Notes under the pieces: generated by a model | Seen by the model: the letters and a program-made list of their open reading frames with translations, nothing else | Databases searched by the model: none | What the model was told of the DNA's origin: nothing | Translations under genes and position numbers: made by a program | Assembly (NCBI RefSeq): GCF_003313245.1 | Contig: NZ_QJSD01000005.1 | Location: 1 to 64,000 of the forward strand | Length of the DNA: 64,000 nt | Direction: 5' to 3' | DNA from: Primorskyibacter marinus | GTDB taxonomy: Bacteria > Pseudomonadota > Alphaproteobacteria > Rhodobacterales > Rhodobacteraceae | Shown here: positions 58,813 through 64,000 of the stretch, one piece after another | How the letters are laid out: every line of letters begins with the position of its first letter | Numbering within the stretch: position 1 is the first letter of the stretch

Positions 58813-61092
58813 TCAGCCGTAATGCGACACCGGGGTGCCCGCGACGGCGGCCATGTTCAGCAGCCCGCGCGGCGTGATCGAGGGCGTCACGATATGGGCG
58901 CGGTTGCCCATGCCCATCAGGATCGGACCGACCTCCAGACCTCCGGCCTTCATCTTGAGGATATTTCGCGCGGTAGAGGCCGCGTCGGCATGGCCGAAGA
59001 TCAGAACGTTCGCTACGCCCTCCATGCGGTTGTTCGGGAAAAGGCGCGCGCGCAATTCGGGGTTCAGGGCCGCATCAACGTTCATTTCGCCCTCGTAGCA
59101 GAAATCGCGCGGCTCCTGGTCGAGGATCCTGAGCGCGTCGCGCAACCGTTTGCCAGAGCCTTGGGCCTGGTTGCCGAATTGCGACTGAGAGCAAAACGCG
59201 ATGTTCGGCGTAATCCCGAACCGGCGCACATGCCGCGCCGCGCCAATCGCGGTCTTTGCCAACTGTTCCGGCGTGGGCAACGTCCAGACATGCGTGTCGG
59301 CAATAAACAGCGGCCCGTCTTCAAGGATCATCATCGACAGCGCCCCCACCGGTTTTTGCGTCTCGGTGCCAAGGATCTGGGCGATGTAGTTCAGGTGCCA
59401 GCGGAATTCGCCGAACGTGCCGCAGATCAGGCTGTCCGCCTCGCCGCGATGGACCATGACAGACCCGATTGCAGTCGTGTTGGTGCGCATGATCGCGCGG
59501 GCCAGGTCGGGGGTGACGCCCCGGCGCGCCATCAATTCGTGATAGCTGCCCCAATAGTCGCGATAGCGCGGATCGTTTTCCGGGTTCACGATGCTGAAAT
59601 CGCGATCGGGGAGGATCTCCAGCCCCATCCGTTCACAGCGGGCGGCAATCACCTCGGGGCGACCGATCAGAATTGGCAGTTCCGTGGTTTCTTCGAGAAT
59701 GGCCTGCGCGGCGCGCAGCACGCGCTCGTCCTCGCCTTCGGCAAACACGATCTTGCGGCTGGCCGTTGCTGCGGCCTGAAACACCGGGCGCATCAGCAGG
59801 GCGGACTTGTAGACCGAGGCATCCAGTTTGCGGCGGTAGGCCTCCAGATCATCAAGCGGGCGCGTTGCCACGCCGGTCTCCATCGCCGCGCGGGCCACGG
59901 CAGAAGACACGATGCTTGACAGGCGCGGGTCAAAGGGTTTCGGGATCAGATAATCGGCACCGAATGTCAGCTGCTCGCCCTGATAAGCCGCTGCCGCTTC
60001 GGCGCTGGTTGTGGCGCGGGCGAGTTCCGCGATGCCTTCGATACAGGCGATTTCCATCTCGTCGTTGATCTCGGTGGCACCCACATCCAGCGCGCCACGA
60101 AAGATGAACGGAAAGCACAACACGTTGTTCACCTGGTTCGGGAAATCGCTGCGCCCGGTGGCGATGATCGCATCCGGTGCAATCTCGCGCGCGATGTTGG
60201 GCATGATTTCCGGCGTCGGGTTGGCAAGGGCAAAGATGATCGGGCGTTTGGCCATCTGGCCGACAAGTTCAGGCTTCAGCACACCGGGACCGGACAGACC
60301 CAGGAACAGGTCAGCCCCTTCGATCACTTCGGCCAGCGTCCGCTTGTCAGAGGCTTGTGCGAATGCTGCTTTTTGCGGGTTCATATCCTCGGTCCGGCCC
60401 TCATATACCAGCCCCTTCACGTCGCACAGCCAGACGTTTTCACGCTTTACGCCCAGCTTCAGCAGCATGTTGAGGCAGGCAATACCCGCCGCGCCACCAC
60501 CGGTGGAGACGATCTTGATGTCCTCGAACGCCTTGCCCGCGACATGCAGCGCGTTTGTGGCGGCAGCCCCGACAACGATGGCCGTGCCGTGCTGGTCGTC
60601 GTGGAAGACGGGAATATTCATCCGTTCGCGGCACAGTTTTTCAACGATGAAGCAATCGGGGGCCTTGATGTCCTCAAGGTTGATGGCACCGAAAGTGGGT
60701 TCCAGCGCGCAGACGATATCGGCCAGTTTTTCGGGGTCGGTTTCGTCCAGTTCAATATCGAAACAGTCGATGCCTGCGAATTTCTTGAACAGGACGGCCT
60801 TGCCTTCCATCACCGGTTTGGACGCCATCGCCCCGATATTGCCCAATCCCAGAACCGCCGTGCCGTTGGACACGACGGCGACAAGGTTTCCGCGCGCGGT
60901 GTAGCGGGCAGCGGCGCTGTTGTCGGCCTGAATTTCAAGGCAGGCCTCGGCGACGCCGGGCGAATAGGCCCGTGACAGATCGCGCCCGTTGGCCATGGGC
61001 TTTGTCGCGCGGATTTCGAGTTTTCCGGGCTTGGGAAACTCGTGATAGTCAAGCGCGGCTTGACGTGCTGTCTCGCTGGGATTGTCGGCCAT
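58813..61092 (-). CDS. maeB: NADP-dependent malic enzyme with phosphotransacetylase-like domain
   Basis: Decarboxylates malate to pyruvate with NADP reduction. The 759-residue protein has the malic domain (AYSPGVAEACLEI, VVSNGTAVLGLGNIG, FHDDQHGTAIVV), a Rossmann domain (VSTGGGAAGIACL) and a C-terminal phosphate acetyltransferase-like domain from about residue 430 that normally regulates activity. I choose the ATG at 61092: GGAGG is 9 bases upstream, while the ATG at 61101 touches it. Together with PrpE it suggests growth on C2/C3 acids. Confidence 0.95.
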   Translation of the reverse strand: MADNPSETARQAALDYHEFPKPGKLEIRATKPMANGRDLSRAYSPGVAEACLEIQADNSAAARYTARGNLVAVVSNGTAVLGLGNIGAMASKPVMEGKAVLFKKFAGIDCFDIELDETDPEKLADIVCALEPTFGAINLEDIKAPDCFIVEKLCRERMNIPVFHDDQHGTAIVVGAAATNALHVAGKAFEDIKIVSTGGGAAGIACLNMLLKLGVKRENVWLCDVKGLVYEGRTEDMNPQKAAFAQASDKRTLAEVIEGADLFLGLSGPGVLKPELVGQMAKRPIIFALANPTPEIMPNIAREIAPDAIIATGRSDFPNQVNNVLCFPFIFRGALDVGATEINDEMEIACIEGIAELARATTSAEAAAAYQGEQLTFGADYLIPKPFDPRLSSIVSSAVARAAMETGVATRPLDDLEAYRRKLDASVYKSALLMRPVFQAAATASRKIVFAEGEDERVLRAAQAILEETTELPILIGRPEVIAARCERMGLEILPDRDFSIVNPENDPRYRDYWGSYHELMARRGVTPDLARAIMRTNTTAIGSVMVHRGEADSLICGTFGEFRWHLNYIAQILGTETQKPVGALSMMILEDGPLFIADTHVWTLPTPEQLAKTAIGAARHVRRFGITPNIAFCSQSQFGNQAQGSGKRLRDALRILDQEPRDFCYEGEMNVDAALNPELRARLFPNNRMEGVANVLIFGHADAASTARNILKMKAGGLEVGPILMGMGNRAHIVTPSITPRGLLNMAAVAGTPVSHYG

Positions 61093-61285
61093 GGGATCCA
61101 TCCTCCGGGTGTCTTTACGTCAGGCTTAAACCACTGTCGTGTGAAGCGGAACCATGGACAGCGCGAAACACCTTTTGATAAATGCGAACAGTCGCTGTTT
61201 CGACAGGCGCAGCAACGGAAGGCTTGCAATCCCCCGGCGCGCTAACGCACCATTGCCGGACTGATGGATGCGGGGGAGAGGACAG

Positions 61286-61693
61286 ATGACACTCAGACAG
61301 TCAGCGTTGGATGTGCGGGACCGGGCCTATGCGCCGTATTCGGGGTTCAAGGTCGGGGCCGCGATCCGCGATACCGATGGTACCCTCCATTTGGGCTGCA
61401 ATGTCGAGAATATCGCCTATCCCGAAGGCACCTGCGCCGAGGCGGGGGCAATTGCTGCGATGATCGCTGCGGGCGGCGCACGGCTGGCAGAGGTCTATGT
61501 TGTGGCCGATGCGCCGATGCCGGTGACGCCATGCGGGGGCTGTCGGCAGAAACTGGCGGAATTCGGCGCGGGGGATGTGCGCGTGACCATGGCCACAACC
61601 TCTGGCACCGAACAGGCGATGACCCTGGCCGAGCTGTTGCCCGGTGCCTTCGGCGCAGAGCATATGCGCCGATCAGAGACGGGCGGTGCCTGA
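61286..61693 (+). CDS. cdd: Cytidine deaminase
   Basis: Deaminates cytidine and deoxycytidine to uridine and deoxyuridine. The 135-residue protein has the zinc-binding CAEAGAI and PCGGCRQKL motifs, with NVENIAYPEGTC preceding. GGGGAGAGG lies just upstream of the ATG at 61286. It is first in cdd-deoA-deoB. Confidence 0.95.
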   Translation: MTLRQSALDVRDRAYAPYSGFKVGAAIRDTDGTLHLGCNVENIAYPEGTCAEAGAIAAMIAAGGARLAEVYVVADAPMPVTPCGGCRQKLAEFGAGDVRVTMATTSGTEQAMTLAELLPGAFGAEHMRRSETGGA

Positions 61694-61695
61694 GC

Positions 61696-63003
61696 ATGGA
61701 TGCCCGTGCCGTAAACGCCGCTTTGCGCGAGGGACAGGCGCTGACGTCAGAACAATTGGCATGGTTCGCGCAAGGTCTGGCGGATGGGGTGGTCTCGGAT
61801 GCTCAGGCCGGGGCCTTTGCCATGGCCGTCTGTCTGCGCGGGCTAAGCAAGGAGGGCCGCGTTGCCCTGACGCTCGCCATGCGCGACAGTGGCGATGTGC
61901 TGCATTGGGATCTGGACGCCCCGGTGATCGACAAGCATTCGACCGGCGGCGTGGGCGATTGCGTCAGCCTTGTGCTGGCGCCCGCGCTGGCGGCCTGTGG
62001 GGCGTATGTCCCGATGATCTCGGGCCGTGGCTTGGGCCACACGGGTGGCACGCTTGACAAGATGGAGGCTATTCCGGGGCTGGTCACGGCGCTGGACGAG
62101 GATCGCTTTCGACAGGTCGTGCGTGACACGGGTGCGGCAATCGTCAGCGCCAGCGCCGATATCGCCCCCGCCGATAAACGCCTTTATGCGATCCGTGATG
62201 TGACCGGCACCGTCGAAAGCCTTGATCTGATCACCGCCTCGATCCTGTCCAAAAAACTGGCGGCGGGGCTGGACGGGTTGGTGCTGGACGTCAAGCTGGG
62301 CACGGGCGCGTTCATGAAGACGCCAGAGGACGCGCGCGCGCTGGCGCAGGCGCTGGTCGGGACGGCCAATGCGGCAGGATGCAAAACCACTGCGCTGATC
62401 ACCGACATGAACCAGCCGCTGGCGTCGTCGCTGGGCAATGCGCTGGAGGTCGATGCCAGCCTGCGGGTGCTGACGGGGCTTGATCGCGGCCCGCTCGGAG
62501 ACCTGAGTGCAGAGCTTGGCGGCGCGCTTCTGGCCTCGGCCGGGTTGGCAGAAAACGCGAAGGAGGGCAGAACGAAAATCGCCGAGGCGATCCGGTCCGG
62601 TGCTGCGGCAGAGCGGTTCGGGCGCATGGTCTATGCCATGGGCGGACCTGTGCATTTCGTCGAGGATTGGCAGCGCTTCCTGCCCGAAGCGCCGGTCATC
62701 CGCGAGATTGCCGCGAATGCGGCGGGCATTGTCACTGCCATCGACGGCGAGGCGCTGGGGCTGGCTGTGGTTGACCTTGGCGGCGGGCGGCAGGTGGAAA
62801 CCGACGTGGTGGACCCTGCGGTCGGGCTGTCCGAGGTCGTGCGCCTTGGCGAGCGTGTCGAGAAAGGGCAGCCGCTGGCGCGTGTCCATGCCGCGCGGCT
62901 TGGTCAGGCCGATGCGGCAGAGACGGCGGTGCGCGCCGCGATCAGCCTTGGCGACGCGGCGCCCGTCGTGCCACCGCTCGTGCATGAAAGGATTACCCCA
63001 TGA
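61696..63003 (+). CDS. deoA: Thymidine phosphorylase
   Basis: Splits thymidine into thymine and deoxyribose-1-phosphate. The 435-residue protein begins MDARAVNAALREGQALTSEQ, two bases after the cdd stop. The family motif DKHSTGGVGDCVSL and SGRGLGHTGGTLDKMEA are intact. The longer frame starting at 61264 is a read-through of cdd in another frame. Its TGA overlaps the deoB ATG. Confidence 0.95.
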   Translation: MDARAVNAALREGQALTSEQLAWFAQGLADGVVSDAQAGAFAMAVCLRGLSKEGRVALTLAMRDSGDVLHWDLDAPVIDKHSTGGVGDCVSLVLAPALAACGAYVPMISGRGLGHTGGTLDKMEAIPGLVTALDEDRFRQVVRDTGAAIVSASADIAPADKRLYAIRDVTGTVESLDLITASILSKKLAAGLDGLVLDVKLGTGAFMKTPEDARALAQALVGTANAAGCKTTALITDMNQPLASSLGNALEVDASLRVLTGLDRGPLGDLSAELGGALLASAGLAENAKEGRTKIAEAIRSGAAAERFGRMVYAMGGPVHFVEDWQRFLPEAPVIREIAANAAGIVTAIDGEALGLAVVDLGGGRQVETDVVDPAVGLSEVVRLGERVEKGQPLARVHAARLGQADAAETAVRAAISLGDAAPVVPPLVHERITP

Positions 63004-64000
63004 GCCGCGCTTTTCTGGTTGTGATCGACAGTGTCGGCATCGGCGGCGCGCCGGATGCGGATGCGTTCTTCAACGACGGTGTGCCGGATACCGGTGCCAA
63101 CACGCTTGCCCATATCGCGCAGGCCTGTGCCGAGGGACGCGCCGAAGAGGGCCGCTCTGGTCCGCTGCGTCTGCCTACGCTCGACGCGTTGGGCTTGGGG
63201 GCGGCGGTCCGGCTGGCCTCTGGCGACAATGTGCCGGGGCTGGGTGCCGAACCCGTGGGCCTTTGGGGGGCCGCGACGGAGGTTTCGCCGGGCAAGGACA
63301 CGCCGTCGGGCCATTGGGAACTGGCGGGTCTACCCGTGCCTTGGGACTGGACCTATTTCCCGAAACAGACGCCGGCCTTTCCCGACGACCTTGTGGCGCA
63401 GGTCTGCAAGATCGCGGGCACGAATGGCATTCTGGGCAATTGTCACGGCTCCGGCACGGTGATGCTGGACGAATTTGGCGCAGAGCATATGCAAAACGGC
63501 TGGCCAATCTGCTACACCTCTGCCGACAGCGTGTTCCAGATCGCCGCACATGAAGAGACATTCGGGTTGGATCGGCTGCTGGACCTTTGCGAAAAACTGG
63601 CCCCGACGCTGCACGAGATGAAAGTCGGCCGCGTCATCGCCCGGCCCTTTGTCGGGGAACCGGGCCATTTCAAGCGGACCGGCAACCGCCACGACTATGC
63701 GATCCGTCCGCCGGACCCGGTCTTGACCAACTGGGTGCAGGATGCGGGCCGTCAGGTGTTTGGGGTCGGCAAGATCGGTGACATTTTTTCGATGGAAGGC
63801 ATTGACGAGGTCCGCAAGGGCGACGATGCCACGCTGATGACACATCTGTCCGATCTGGTCGATGATGCCCCCGATGGCAGCCTGACCTTTGCCAATTTTG
63901 TCGAGTTTGACAGCCTTTACGGGCATCGCCGCGACGTGTCCGGCTATGCCCGTGCGCTGGAATGGTTCGACGCAGGGCTGGCGCGGCTGTTGCCGCGGCT
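63000..64000 (+). CDS. deoB: Phosphopentomutase, 3'-truncated by window edge
   Basis: Interconverts deoxyribose-1- and 5-phosphate, linking nucleoside breakdown to central metabolism. The ATG at 63000 overlaps the deoA stop (63001-63003). The first residues MSRAFLVVIDSVGIGG hold the metal-binding aspartate; VSPGKDTPSGHWELAG includes the phosphoacceptor threonine, and GNRHDYAIRPP is family-typical. About 333 of roughly 400 residues are visible. Confidence 0.95.
   Translation, partial: MSRAFLVVIDSVGIGGAPDADAFFNDGVPDTGANTLAHIAQACAEGRAEEGRSGPLRLPTLDALGLGAAVRLASGDNVPGLGAEPVGLWGAATEVSPGKDTPSGHWELAGLPVPWDWTYFPKQTPAFPDDLVAQVCKIAGTNGILGNCHGSGTVMLDEFGAEHMQNGWPICYTSADSVFQIAAHEETFGLDRLLDLCEKLAPTLHEMKVGRVIARPFVGEPGHFKRTGNRHDYAIRPPDPVLTNWVQDAGRQVFGVGKIGDIFSMEGIDEVRKGDDATLMTHLSDLVDDAPDGSLTFANFVEFDSLYGHRRDVSGYARALEWFDAGLARLLPR

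Noticed and set aside
61264-61695. 5' part of a 579-codon frame leading into deoA
   Set aside because: This portion is an out-of-frame reading of cdd; deoA begins at 61696.

Overview
This window looks like chromosomal DNA of a marine alphaproteobacterium of the Rhodobacteraceae (Roseobacter-type). The reasons are a GcrA cell-cycle regulator, a choline-sulfate/choline/betaine (bet-cho) cluster, phosphatidylcholine synthase (Pcs), ThyX, a PutA without its own DNA-binding domain beside a divergent Lrp-type regulator, an NDUFS4-like complex I subunit, two DUF1194 proteins and two very large RTX proteins. Base composition is GC-rich by eye. I see no transposase, integrase, CRISPR array or rRNA. 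There is one tRNA, tRNA-Leu(UAA).

Layout. 1-7.0 kb: glyA (5' end outside the window), gcrA, an ABC-2 permease without an ATPase, a DMT exporter, pcs, mtaB and dapF. 7.2-8.0 kb: a lone modA-like binding protein. 8.1-16.6 kb: the osmoprotectant block, with betI-betC-betB-small membrane protein-betA on the minus strand and choX-choW-choV divergent on the plus strand; a BetI-like palindrome lies in the shared control region. 17-26.6 kb: a vanadium-haloperoxidase-like protein that seems to have lost catalytic residues, a 1,498-residue RTX protein, a 7TMR-DISM histidine kinase with a divergent NarL-type regulator, and csbD behind an EcfG-like stress promoter. 26.7-34.1 kb: parE, sdhE with an XRE regulator, an aspartate-type aminotransferase, a MATE exporter, an NAD-dependent epimerase and a MarR-type regulator. 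34.1-41 kb: two DUF1194 genes overlapping gloA, then thyX, an outer-membrane beta-barrel protein, a DUF2177 protein, suhB, a GFA-family protein and a rhomboid protease. 41-45 kb: putA with divergent putR. 45.3-50.4 kb: tRNA-Leu, the NDUFS4-like gene, uvrB, a small unknown gene and a diaminopropionate ammonia-lyase-like gene. 50.6-55.0 kb: a giant secreted RTX nuclease of ExeM/NucH type. 55.1-64 kb: gph, a thioredoxin-fold gene, prpE, maeB, and the nucleoside-salvage operon cdd-deoA-deoB (deoB runs off the window).

How it fits together. Most genes are housekeeping or central metabolism for a heterotroph that uses compatible solutes (choline-O-sulfate, choline, betaine, proline), short-chain acids (PrpE, malic enzyme), nucleosides and probably extracellular DNA. 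Many neighbours overlap by ATGA, so translational coupling is common. The least ordinary items are the degenerate haloperoxidase, the two giant RTX proteins, a small family of intergenic hairpins in which two copies differ by a compensated base-pair change, a cluster of TGCAAA sites upstream of prpE, and a 12-bp hairpin that buries the start codon of the rhomboid gene. I found no clear new defence or mobile system. Start codons were chosen by ribosome-binding site and family alignment, so many differ from the longest open frame.
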